A DNA stretch of 64,000 bases, taken from the NCBI RefSeq assembly GCF_003469185.1, contig NZ_QSIL01000006.1:1-64000 (forward strand), written 5' to 3'. The notes beneath the pieces were generated by a model, which was not told the origin of the DNA, searched no databases, and saw only the letters and a program-made list of their open reading frames with translations. This stretch comes from Collinsella sp. AM34-10. Lineage in GTDB: Bacteria; Actinomycetota; Coriobacteriia; Coriobacteriales; Coriobacteriaceae. Position numbers and translations under genes: made by a program. This document shows positions 33,959 to 42,034 of this stretch, piece after piece (the first letter of the stretch is position 1; every line of letters begins with the position of its first letter).

Positions 33959-35160
33959 CGCTCGAGCTGGGCCAGAAGCTCCTCGACAACTTCGACGGCG
34001 TCACCGACAACTTTGTACTGCGCAGCGCCGAAGATGGGGGCATCCGGGTCCTCGTTGACAGCGATGATGCACTCCGCGCCGCCGATGCCGGCAAGATGCT
34101 GGATAGCGCCCGAAACGCCGATACTCACAAGGAGCTTGGGCGAAACCGACACGCCGGTCTGGCCAATCTGGTGGCGATACTCCAACCAGCCTGCCTCCAC
34201 AACGGGACGCGTGCAACCAAGCTCGGCACCCAAGGCATCGGCGAGTTTTCGCATCAGGGGCAGATTCTTCTTGGAGCCGATGCCGCGGCCCACCACGACC
34301 AGGCGCTCGGCATCGGCAATTGATGCCTGCTGCCCCCACTCCTCGGCGGGAATCGAGATCTCGACACGGGCCTTAACATCATTCGCAAGCGATACCTGGG
34401 TAATCGTGCCAGAGCGGCTGTAGTCAAACTTGGGTGCCCCAAAGATGCCGGGGCGCACCGTTGCCATCTGCGGCCGATGATTGGGGCAGATAATGGTGGC
34501 CATCAAGTTGCCGCCAAACGCCGGGCGGGTCTGCTGCAGTAGACCCGTCTCCGTATCCATCGAAAGCACCGTACAGTCGGCCGTAAGGCCCGTCTGCAAG
34601 CGTACGGCCACACCGGGCGCCAGCTCACGACCAAAGGCGGTCGCGCCGTACAGAATGGCCTCGGGTCTGCGCTCGGCCACCAAATCGCAGATGAGACGAG
34701 CATAGATCTCCGCATCGTTTTGGCGCAGTCGCTCGTCGCGGCAGACCACGACCTCGTCGGCACCGGCGCAGACCAGATGTTCCAGGTCCTCAAGCGAGCC
34801 CTCGGGGCCCATGCCGGCCAATGCCACCAGACGGCAACCGCGAGCATCGGCAAGCTCGCGCCCCTTACCCATGAGCTCGTAGGCCACCGGAGCCACGACA
34901 TCGTGATCGTCGGTCTGAACGAATACCCATATGTCTCGATACGCATCGAGGTCAACCGCGCCGGCGGCCTCGTCGCGCTCGATCGAAATGGCATTGACGG
35001 GGCAGGCGTCGACGCACCCGCCGCACAAGATACAGCCGTCGGTCACATGGGCGCAGCGGTTGGGGCGCTCGCCCTCCATCACAATGCCACCCGAGGCACA
35101 GGCGCGAACGCAGCGGCCACAGCCAACGCACGCCTCGCTATCGATTATCAGTCCGCTCAT
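33955..35160 (-). CDS. etfA: Electron transfer flavoprotein alpha with N-terminal 2[4Fe-4S] ferredoxin domain
   Basis: 401 aa. Residues 1-60 carry two 4Fe-4S motifs: Cys11, 14, 17, 21 in CVGCGRCVRAC and Cys43, 46, 49, 53 in CILCGGCVDAC. The rest is EtfA, with a C-terminal FAD-binding part showing GRGIGSKKNLPLMRKLADAL, GQTGVSVSPKLLVSIGVSGA and IAVNEDPDAPIFG. A ferredoxin-fused EtfA next to EtfB and a flavin dehydrogenase is the arrangement of electron-bifurcating lactate dehydrogenase (LctC in Acetobacterium woodii). Last gene of the operon, directly after etfB. Confidence 0.93.
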   Translation of the reverse strand: MSGLIIDSEACVGCGRCVRACASGGIVMEGERPNRCAHVTDGCILCGGCVDACPVNAISIERDEAAGAVDLDAYRDIWVFVQTDDHDVVAPVAYELMGKGRELADARGCRLVALAGMGPEGSLEDLEHLVCAGADEVVVCRDERLRQNDAEIYARLICDLVAERRPEAILYGATAFGRELAPGVAVRLQTGLTADCTVLSMDTETGLLQQTRPAFGGNLMATIICPNHRPQMATVRPGIFGAPKFDYSRSGTITQVSLANDVKARVEISIPAEEWGQQASIADAERLVVVGRGIGSKKNLPLMRKLADALGAELGCTRPVVEAGWLEYRHQIGQTGVSVSPKLLVSIGVSGAIQHLAGIGGAECIIAVNEDPDAPIFGAAQYKVVGDAVEVVEELLAQLER

Positions 35161-35976
35161 CTATGCCATCCCCTCGATAATCTTGGCAATCTTTGCCGCC
35201 TGCTCGACCGGCGTGCCCTCGATGGCCTCGCACGTTTGGTCGCGGTCGGGCACAAATGAGCGCACGACCTGCGTCGGCGATCCGGTAAGGCCGCAACGCG
35301 AAGGGTCAGCATGTACATCGGCAGCACAGACCACCCGCACATCCGCATCTTCGGCCGCGCGAATGCCGGCGATGCTCGGCATGCGCAGCTGGCCGATCTC
35401 CTTGGCGGTCGTCATCGCGCACGGCATCTCCAGATAGACCGTCTCCTCGCCGGCATCGCAACCGTGAACGAGCGAAAGCGCACCGCACGTCGTAAAACCT
35501 GCGCTCTGCACGCAGCTCACATCGGTCACGCAGGGAATCTCGAAGGCGCCGGCCAGCTCGGGGCCAATCTGGGCGGTATCGCCATCTACCGCCATCTTGC
35601 CGCAGATGAGCAGGTCGAAGTCCTCGTCGAGCGCCTCGATACCGCATTTGAGGGCATAGGTGGTCGCCAACGTGTCCGCGCCCGCAAAGGCGCGATCGGT
35701 CAGCAGCAGCGCATCATCGGCGCCGCGGGCAATGCAGTCGCGCAGCAGCGATTCGGTTGCAGGGATACCCATCGACACCACCGTCACGCGCACATCCATG
35801 CCAAAGCCGATAAAGTCGTCCTTGAGCGCCAGCGCGCATTCGAGGGCACTTGCATCGAAGGGATTAATGACCGCCTGCTTGCCATCACGCACGATGGTAT
35901 TGGTTTTGGGGTCCATCTTGACCTCGGTGCTTCCCGGTACCGCCTTGACGCACACCACCATATGGAAATCGCTCAT
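35161..35976 (-). CDS. etfB: Electron transfer flavoprotein beta
   Basis: 271 aa. EtfB fold with MVVCVKAVPGSTEVKMDPKT, NPFDASALECALALKDD and LLICGKMAVDGDTAQIGPEL. The VDGDTAQ region is where FAD binds in bifurcating EtfB proteins. The start is taken at 35976, with GGGGG 9 nt upstream; a GTG two codons earlier is possible. It overlaps or abuts the dehydrogenase gene and abuts etfA, so all three are probably translated together. Confidence 0.92.
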   Translation of the reverse strand: MSDFHMVVCVKAVPGSTEVKMDPKTNTIVRDGKQAVINPFDASALECALALKDDFIGFGMDVRVTVVSMGIPATESLLRDCIARGADDALLLTDRAFAGADTLATTYALKCGIEALDEDFDLLICGKMAVDGDTAQIGPELAGAFEIPCVTDVSCVQSAGFTTCGALSLVHGCDAGEETVYLEMPCAMTTAKEIGQLRMPSIAGIRAAEDADVRVVCAADVHADPSRCGLTGSPTQVVRSFVPDRDQTCEAIEGTPVEQAAKIAKIIEGMA

Positions 35977-35978
35977 CT

Positions 35979-37580
35979 TCACGCGCCCCCTTTCTGGACG
36001 AGTTCATCCAAGAGCTTCTCCGAAAATAGGTTGCCACGACCCAGCTGCCCGGCAGGATCGAGCTGCAGCTTGAGTCGAGCCGATTCGACCATGGCCTCGT
36101 GGCCGTACATCGTCTCCAAAAAGCCCGCTTTGATCTTGCCGACGCCGTGCTCGGCAGAGACGGCGCCGCCCATAGCCGTTACCTCCGCAGCCCACCGGGC
36201 AAACAGCTCACCACCGCGACGGTAGTCCTGCGCATCGCGCGGCAGGATATTCACATGCAGATGGTTGTTGCCGATATGTCCCCAGGCGGCAGACTCAAGC
36301 CCGCTTTCGGCCAGCGTGCGGCGATAGAAGGCAACGACATCGGCCAGGCGCGCGTTGGGTACCGACATATCCGACCCCAGTTTGGTAATGGTGGGGTCGG
36401 TGCGGCGACGCTCATCGATGAGCATGTTGACACTCTCGGGGACGGCGTGGCGGAAGAACCGCTGGCATTCGCGATCGACCTCGGTGCGCGCAACCCAGGT
36501 CGCGTCATCGCGGCCGCCCGCAAGCTCCAAAACCCATCCCAGGTGGTACAGCTCCTCAGTCGCTTGAGCCTCGTCGTCGCAGTCGAGTTCCACGTAAATA
36601 CAGACCTTTGCCTCATCGTCGAGTGCCGGCAGCGAGGCAAACGCGGTCGACTGCTCGCGCTGGCGGCGAAGGATATCCAAGGCGCCGGCATCGAAATACT
36701 CAATAGCGGCGGCATGGGACAGCACGGGGCGCACGGAATCGGTAAAGGACACTGCCTTGTCCTCGCTGTCGAAAAAGCAGCTCACGCCCCATACGACCGA
36801 AGGTGCCGCCTGCAGGGCGATCTCGAGCTCGGTAATGACCCCGAGTGTGCCGCATGCACCGATAAAAAGATCGATGGCGTCCATGTCGTCCGAAACGAAA
36901 TAACCCGACGCGTTTTTGGTCTTGGGCATGGTATAGCCGGGAAGATCCAGCTCAAGCGCGCGGCCCCCTGCCGTCACGAGCGACAAGTGGCGTGCGTCAG
37001 CGTGTGCCCGACCTCGATGAAGCTCGAGCAGGTCGCCGTCCGGCAGTGCCACGTGAAGCCCCGTAACGTGCGGGCGCATGGGGCCATAGGCATAGCTGCG
37101 GGCACCGGAGGCATTGCACGCCGCCATGCCACCCAGGCAGGCAGATGCCTCGGTGGGATCGGTGGGAAAGAACTGCTCGGGAGCTGTCTGGAACTCCTCA
37201 TAGGCCTCAAGCGGTGCCTGATCCCAGCCAGCGGTCGGCAATGCCTTCTTGCCCAGCTGCTTGCGTAACTCAGAAAGCACGACGCCCGGCTCCACGCGCA
37301 GCAGAAAACGGCCTTGCTCGTCGCGGCGAAGACCCAGGTAGCGATTCATACGAGAAGTGTTGAGGATGTGGCCGCCGTGGGGCACGGCACCGGCAGCCAG
37401 ACCGGTCCGAGCACCCTGGACCGTTATCGGAACATGCTCGGCATGGAGCTTTCGCAGAATGGCGCGGACTTCGTCCTCCGTTGTCGGAAACGAGATGCTC
37501 GACGCCTCGCCCGATGTGCGAGATTCATCGCGACCATATTCTTCGAACTCGTCGCCGAAGGGTTTGATGGCTGCAGACAC
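35979..37580 (-). CDS. FAD-linked D-2-hydroxyacid (lactate/glycolate) dehydrogenase
   Basis: 533 aa of the GlcD/LctD family. The PCMH-type FAD-binding half has VPITVQGARTGLAAGAVPHG and ACLGGMAACNASGARSYAYG. The C-terminal half has the diagnostic GHIGNNHLHVN and SAEHGVGKIKAG. In one operon with etfB and a ferredoxin-fused etfA, the set probably oxidises lactate (or another 2-hydroxyacid) with NAD+, driven by reduced ferredoxin. Substrate choice is inferred. A GlcD homologue with only a respiratory role is less likely given the Etf partners. Confidence 0.9.
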   Translation of the reverse strand: MSAAIKPFGDEFEEYGRDESRTSGEASSISFPTTEDEVRAILRKLHAEHVPITVQGARTGLAAGAVPHGGHILNTSRMNRYLGLRRDEQGRFLLRVEPGVVLSELRKQLGKKALPTAGWDQAPLEAYEEFQTAPEQFFPTDPTEASACLGGMAACNASGARSYAYGPMRPHVTGLHVALPDGDLLELHRGRAHADARHLSLVTAGGRALELDLPGYTMPKTKNASGYFVSDDMDAIDLFIGACGTLGVITELEIALQAAPSVVWGVSCFFDSEDKAVSFTDSVRPVLSHAAAIEYFDAGALDILRRQREQSTAFASLPALDDEAKVCIYVELDCDDEAQATEELYHLGWVLELAGGRDDATWVARTEVDRECQRFFRHAVPESVNMLIDERRRTDPTITKLGSDMSVPNARLADVVAFYRRTLAESGLESAAWGHIGNNHLHVNILPRDAQDYRRGGELFARWAAEVTAMGGAVSAEHGVGKIKAGFLETMYGHEAMVESARLKLQLDPAGQLGRGNLFSEKLLDELVQKGGA

Positions 37581-37925
37581 GCGAACTCCCCCTTTAGTTA
37601 ACTACAGTGTTTGCAGGGAGATGTTACCGCATCGTTTCGTCGACGTGACTGAGACCGTCTCCATAATTGGCGAATTTTACGTTTGCGCAATTCGGCGAGC
37701 GGCAGCGTTTTCTCGGCAGGCGCTCTATTTAACGCGCTCCTTTCCATCGCTGCCACGCATGCAATTGGCGCCCGAAAAAAGTTGAGATAGTTTTTACCCT
37801 CTCTCACCTGCGGCGATGTAAACCCGTCAAGCATTTGGTCAGAAATTGGTCAAGTTACGGCTGATACGGTCGGCATCGACAGCCAAAGCCAATGGAAGGT
37901 TTGGCCCAAAAACAGGGAGGTTCCC
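37581..37925. other. 345-bp gap with divergent promoters
   Basis: No reading frame with a ribosome binding site was found. The gap separates the dehydrogenase-etf operon (minus) from the surface-protein operon (plus). It holds an exact 7-bp direct repeat, TTGGTCA at 37835-37841 and 37846-37852, spaced 11 bp apart (one helical turn), a possible regulator site or -35 area for the plus-strand operon. The downstream SD is CAGGGAGGTTCCC. Confidence 0.35.
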
Positions 37926-38222
37926 ATGGCATATTACTGGCCCCAGTACGGCGTCGCCATCGAAGTTGGCGACGACCCGTATCTTCTGCCCTTCGACGAG
38001 GAGGCATTTCCCGATGCGGCTGTCTATCACGTCACCACCGACGTGATTTGCGATCCCGAATCGTTTTCGGCACTCGCTCACCACATCGCCCACATCCACG
38101 ACATCAAACTCGACCCAAACTTCGACGAGCTCATCTACTCGCGACGCCTCATGCTCCACATGCTCTTTGGTGCCGATCCGTCCACGTTCGCGCGCGTCTA
38201 TACCACTAAGGATGCCGCATGA
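37926..38222 (+). CDS. Small protein of unknown function, first gene of surface operon
   Basis: 98 aa, acidic, with no signal peptide or membrane segment. It begins MAYYWPQYGVAIEVGDD and has a His-rich centre (ALAHHIAHIHDIKLD). I recognise no family. Its stop overlaps the next start as ATGA (38219-38222), so it is translationally coupled to the membrane-anchored gene and belongs to the same operon. SD GGGAGG with good spacing supports that it is real. Its cytoplasmic character contrasts with the exported neighbours. Confidence 0.7.
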   Translation: MAYYWPQYGVAIEVGDDPYLLPFDEEAFPDAAVYHVTTDVICDPESFSALAHHIAHIHDIKLDPNFDELIYSRRLMLHMLFGADPSTFARVYTTKDAA

Positions 38223-38728
38223 GCGCAAGGAAGCAGTCGAGCCCCCTAGGGTCAAAACATCGAAAAAGGCTCGGCGTTGTCTGCCTGGCCATCGCCTGCG
38301 CCCTTATCGCCGTCGGCCTTTACGCCTGGCAGTCAAAGCCTGTCGCCGAGACAGGTGCCTCGGTCACAGCGGCGGAGGGTAAGTCGCGCCAGGAAATCCA
38401 GGACGAGCTCGATGCCATCGTCCGCGACAACATGATGACGATCTCGGTCGCACCGGTCGCCCAGCTACAAAAAGGCGGCAAGCTGCGCGTCAACGTGCAA
38501 AACGTCCAGGATAACAAGTTTCCCCAGCGTTTCCGCGTGATCCAAAACGACGAGACCATCTATGAATCGGGCGTGGTCGAGACCGGCAAGACCGTTGAGA
38601 CCTGCCCCGCAGGCGACATCAAAGAAGGTGAGGCGTATATCGAGATTCAAGCGCTCGACGCCAAGACCTACGACGCCCATGGCAATCCCACGCGCATCAA
38701 GGTGCGGGTTGCGCAGCCCGAAGACTAG
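38219..38728 (+). CDS. Membrane-anchored extracytoplasmic protein
   Basis: 169 aa. A basic N-terminus (KHRKRLG) is followed by one hydrophobic helix (about 19-37), then an outside domain. The outside part has a short helix (SRQEIQDELDAIV) and a beta-rich region, with QKGGKLRVNVQNVQDNKFPQ and FRVIQNDETIYESGVVETGK, resembling an Ig-like fold. No cell-wall signal. It overlaps the previous gene by 4 bp. No named family is recognised; in operon context it may tether or support the secreted proteins that follow. Confidence 0.7.
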   Translation: MSARKQSSPLGSKHRKRLGVVCLAIACALIAVGLYAWQSKPVAETGASVTAAEGKSRQEIQDELDAIVRDNMMTISVAPVAQLQKGGKLRVNVQNVQDNKFPQRFRVIQNDETIYESGVVETGKTVETCPAGDIKEGEAYIEIQALDAKTYDAHGNPTRIKVRVAQPED

Positions 38729-38816
38729 ATCTGCCACCCGTTGCGAAAACGCGCACCCACGCCGCTTTCGTCTGACCATCACGGAAACGGTCCGTGACGA
38801 ATAGAAAGGAACGATT

Positions 38817-39416
38817 ATGGACATCACCGGGAACTTGAGCGGGACCAGGGCGCTCGTCGTGGGCGTGGGGCTGATGCTTGCACTTTCAATGGGTGCCGCG
38901 CCGACCCCCGCCCTGGCGGAGGGACGCACTGGAACCACCAACGTGACTATCAGGACCCAAATCGACAACATCAAGTTCAAAGCCCCGACCGTCATCCCAT
39001 TTGTCGCCAAGGCCGATGGCACGCTTCAGGGCCCTTCCGAGAATACAACCACCATCGACAATCTTTCGGCCTATGGCATCCACGTTGCCAACATGAAGAT
39101 CGGCGCCAAGAACTCCTGGAGCATCGTCGCCGACGCCAAGACGGGAACCGCCCAGAACTCCATCGATTTTAAGGTTGGTCCGGACAAGGCACTCCAAGAC
39201 GCTCACGCCGCGACGCAGGAAGCGGGCCTCGACCTTTCCAAAAATGCATCCTTCGACATGGGCTACCAGGGCATCGCCAATGGTACGGACAAGATTAAGC
39301 TCAAGACGAGCGGCAATGTCGCCCGCGTCACGCGAGACATCTTCCATGTGACTGGCGAGGGCGACCAGGTCGCAAGCATTACGTGGACGGTCGAGCCCGG
39401 TGCGCACACGGCCTAA
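38817..39416 (+). CDS. Secreted beta-rich protein with WxL-like motifs
   Basis: 199 aa. Signal peptide 1-35 ending in PALAEG. The mature part has FKAPTVIPFVAKADGTLQGP (54-73), TIDNLSAYGIHVANM (79-93), WSI at 101-103 and WTV at 190-192 near the C-terminus. The spacing, with a first W motif after a beta-strand and a second in ITWTVEPG at the end, recalls the WxL cell-wall-binding domain but is divergent. The block 54-93 also resembles the C-terminal part of the 470-aa protein at 39699-41111. SD AAAGGAACG. Function unknown. Confidence 0.65.
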   Translation: MDITGNLSGTRALVVGVGLMLALSMGAAPTPALAEGRTGTTNVTIRTQIDNIKFKAPTVIPFVAKADGTLQGPSENTTTIDNLSAYGIHVANMKIGAKNSWSIVADAKTGTAQNSIDFKVGPDKALQDAHAATQEAGLDLSKNASFDMGYQGIANGTDKIKLKTSGNVARVTRDIFHVTGEGDQVASITWTVEPGAHTA

Positions 39417-39657
39417 GGCGATTGTCCTTGCCGTCATCATCGGCGTTGTAACGTTTGCCCCAATCGCCGCCTTTGCCCAACAAGAGCAAGCGCAGGCTGC
39501 CACGCAAGTGACTGTCGATCTATCGGAGCTCGAACGCAGTGGCCAACATGAGCCCCTCGCGCAAACGGGCGACACGCAACAGCTCCTGGCAGCAGGAATC
39601 GCCGCGGCAGGCGCAAGCGCCATCGGCCTTGGCCTGCGCATCAAACGCAGCCAGTAG
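39400..39657 (+). CDS. Mini surface protein with LAxTG sorting signal
   Basis: 85 aa from a GTG start inside the end of the preceding gene (17-bp overlap). Signal peptide about 1-26. A short 25-residue mature part is followed by LAQTG (53-57), a hydrophobic stretch (61-79) and a positive tail, a complete cell-wall sorting signal of the LAxTG type recognised by class E-like sortases. Almost nothing is left after processing except a short spacer, so it may serve as a wall anchor or docking point for partners. No sortase gene is in the window. The SD is weak, consistent with coupling. Confidence 0.7.
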   Translation: MRTRPKAIVLAVIIGVVTFAPIAAFAQQEQAQAATQVTVDLSELERSGQHEPLAQTGDTQQLLAAGIAAAGASAIGLGLRIKRSQ

Positions 39658-39698
39658 CCGCGAAAATCGAGACCGTCCAGAACAGGTAAGGAGAACCC

Positions 39699-41111
39699 AT
39701 GGCATCAAAGAACCTTTTGCCCGTTGCCGCGCTCTGCAGTGCGCTTGCCACCGGCATGTCCGTCGCCGCTCTAGCGACACCCGCCGTGGGCGTCCCCTTA
39801 CCTGCCGTCAACTGTCTCGCCACAAACCAGATGAGCACCATCGCGCGCCAACGCTTCTCGCTTGCGCAGGCAAGCATTTCGACCTCGGGGTGCCTCCGTC
39901 GCTGCACGAACAGCTCGATAGTCGTGGATACCGAGCGCTCAAGCACAGCGGACGGTCCCCTAACGGGATGCGTTATCTGCACATGGCGCGCAGCTGCAAC
40001 TGATGCCGATGGCGATTTCTGCGACGTGGAGCTGCGCTTCGACATCACCCTGTCCGATGACTCGGCGGACGGGGCAACGGTCGCCTTCGACAGCACATTT
40101 TTCGAAGACGGAGGAGGTGTATGCCTGGGCTGCGTCCCCTCGAGCGCCGATGGCACGCAGCCCGCCATCTCATTCACCGCATCGCTGAAAATGACCAAGG
40201 TGGGCACCGACGCCACAGCGAATGGCGAGATCGCCCTGATGTTCTACGCGAGCGACACAGAAAGCCAGGAGATTCGGGGCAAACAGCGGACCGGATCGCT
40301 CAGCCTGACGCGAGGGACAGATCCCGGTCCTGTCGATATCAGTACCAAAACGCAAGATGTGCATCACGTCCTTGTCGATCCGGCGCTCCTCGAGATGGAA
40401 TGGAGCGGAGTAGGAGCGGTCGGACTCGCCCCCTCGACAGGTGACATCGCAAGCGACTCCAGCGAGAGCAGCGGTGAAATAGCGCCTGGGGACAATGGCG
40501 CACCAGGCGGCATAACACCGCCATCGAGCGGTCCTTCAGCCACTTTCAGCGAGCCAAGCGAAACGGCCGCCGCAGTGGGCGGCACGCAAGCTGGCGAAAA
40601 CTTGGGGTGTCCCATGCCGGCAGACATCGACGAGGGCAATTGTTGCATGATGGTCGCGCTCGACCGCACGGAAACCGTCGACGCCGCGAGCATTGAGGTC
40701 ACCGTTGCCGATAAGCCCGTCCGCAAAGCGGCCATTATCGCATTCCCTAAAACCGTCGAAGTTGTTTTTCTGCCATCGGGCGAGGTCGTAGCCCCCACCT
40801 TGCTCACCTTGCTTGGGGCAAAGGGCACGGCCAACCAAATCGACAACCTCACGGTCGTCGACCCTGCGACCACCGCAAAACTGCACCTGTATGCCGTAAC
40901 CTCGGATGGAGGCAAAACCGAGGAATTCGACGGTGAGAACCTCCTGAATAACCGGATACTCCATAAAATGGAAGACGTCTCGTATCAAATTGAGCTCGAG
41001 GGATTTGACCGAGCTCGAGATGCCGATATCATCGCCGCGGCCATTGAGTCCCCGCAGCGACTCATGACGCTGTGCTTCGATTACAGCCCCTATGTCGTGA
41101 TGGGAGGCTGA
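39699..41111 (+). CDS. Large secreted surface protein, family unknown
   Basis: 470 aa. Signal peptide about 1-30. Residues 60-240 are beta-rich with cysteine pairs (CVIC at 91-94, CLGC at 142-145). A Ser/Pro/Gly linker spans about 245-300. The C-terminal domain (305-470) contains FPKTVEVVFLPSGEVVAP (349-366), QIDNLT (380-385) and LHLYAV (395-400), a pattern similar to residues 54-93 of the 199-aa protein upstream. It has no sorting signal. SD AAGGAGAACCC. Last gene of the surface operon; likely exported and held at the surface by partners. Confidence 0.68.
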   Translation: MASKNLLPVAALCSALATGMSVAALATPAVGVPLPAVNCLATNQMSTIARQRFSLAQASISTSGCLRRCTNSSIVVDTERSSTADGPLTGCVICTWRAAATDADGDFCDVELRFDITLSDDSADGATVAFDSTFFEDGGGVCLGCVPSSADGTQPAISFTASLKMTKVGTDATANGEIALMFYASDTESQEIRGKQRTGSLSLTRGTDPGPVDISTKTQDVHHVLVDPALLEMEWSGVGAVGLAPSTGDIASDSSESSGEIAPGDNGAPGGITPPSSGPSATFSEPSETAAAVGGTQAGENLGCPMPADIDEGNCCMMVALDRTETVDAASIEVTVADKPVRKAAIIAFPKTVEVVFLPSGEVVAPTLLTLLGAKGTANQIDNLTVVDPATTAKLHLYAVTSDGGKTEEFDGENLLNNRILHKMEDVSYQIELEGFDRARDADIIAAAIESPQRLMTLCFDYSPYVVMGG

Positions 41112-41229
41112 GGCTTGGGCACCAAATGCCGTCGTTAATACCACTTATATAACGTATAGGATGAGGCATGACGCACCCTGCAGCCCATTCTGCTACGATT
41201 GCCAGGTTGGCATCAATATGGGAGGGTTC

Positions 41230-41946
41230 ATGCCGGGTTTGGGAACGGTCATCAACGTCGCGCTTTTGATCGCGGGCGGTCTGCTGGGCCTCATGGGCGG
41301 GCGCTTCATTACGCCCCGCATCCAAGACACGCTCATGAAGGCGTCGGGGTTGTGCGTTCTGTTTATCGGCCTGGGCGGCACCATGCAAAAGATGCTCGTC
41401 ATTGACGGGAAAACGCTGGCGACCACCGGCACCACCATGCTTATCGTCTCATTTGCCCTTGGCTCGCTCATCGGCGAGGCCATAAACCTGGAAGCCGGCA
41501 TCGAAAATCTGGGCGAATGGCTCAAGCGCAAAACCGGCAGCGAAGGCGACAACGAGTTCACCAATGCCTTTGTCTCGACATCGCTGACCGTCTGCATCGG
41601 TGCCATGGCTATCGTGGGATCAATCCAAGACGGCCTGCTCGGCGACTGGTCCACGCTTGCCCTCAAGGGCGCGTTGGACTGCATCATCGTCTGCACCATG
41701 ACGGCTTCGCTCGGCCGCGGCTGCATCTTCTCCGCCCTGCCCGTTGCCGTATTCCAGGGAACGATTACGCTGTTTGCCGGCGCGCTCTCCCCCATCATGA
41801 CCGCCGCCGCCCTCGACAGTCTATCGCTCGTGGGCTCTATACTCATCTTCTGCGTCGGCGTCAACCTCATCCGTCCTCAGACCTTCCGCACGGCCAATAT
41901 GCTCCCCTCCGTTGTCATAGCCGTCATCTACGCCCTCCTGTTCTAA
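41230..41946 (+). CDS. DUF554 family membrane protein
   Basis: 238 aa with six to seven hydrophobic helices. The start MPGLGTVINVALLIAGGLLG and GGTMQKML, ALGSLIGEAINLE and CIGAMAIVGSIQDGL fit the DUF554 family, a group of putative transporters of unknown substrate. The start at 41230 has GGGAGG just upstream. It precedes the anti-phage-type operon but has its own reading context and no clear link to it. Confidence 0.82.
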   Translation: MPGLGTVINVALLIAGGLLGLMGGRFITPRIQDTLMKASGLCVLFIGLGGTMQKMLVIDGKTLATTGTTMLIVSFALGSLIGEAINLEAGIENLGEWLKRKTGSEGDNEFTNAFVSTSLTVCIGAMAIVGSIQDGLLGDWSTLALKGALDCIIVCTMTASLGRGCIFSALPVAVFQGTITLFAGALSPIMTAAALDSLSLVGSILIFCVGVNLIRPQTFRTANMLPSVVIAVIYALLF

Positions 41947-41991
41947 ATCTATCTACGTAGCGGTATCTCGAACACCTGTTTGATGCTGTGC

Positions 41992-41997
41992 TATGAT
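41992..41997 (+). promoter_or_regulatory. Probable -10 of the Shango-like operon
   Basis: TATGAT lies 37 bp before the first gene of the operon, with CGAACA 17 bp upstream as a weak -35. It would give a leader of about 30 nt before the GTG start. Confidence 0.35.
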
Positions 41998-42034
41998 ATG
42001 AGGTCACCGAAGCTGCGTTAGGAGAGGAGAAACG

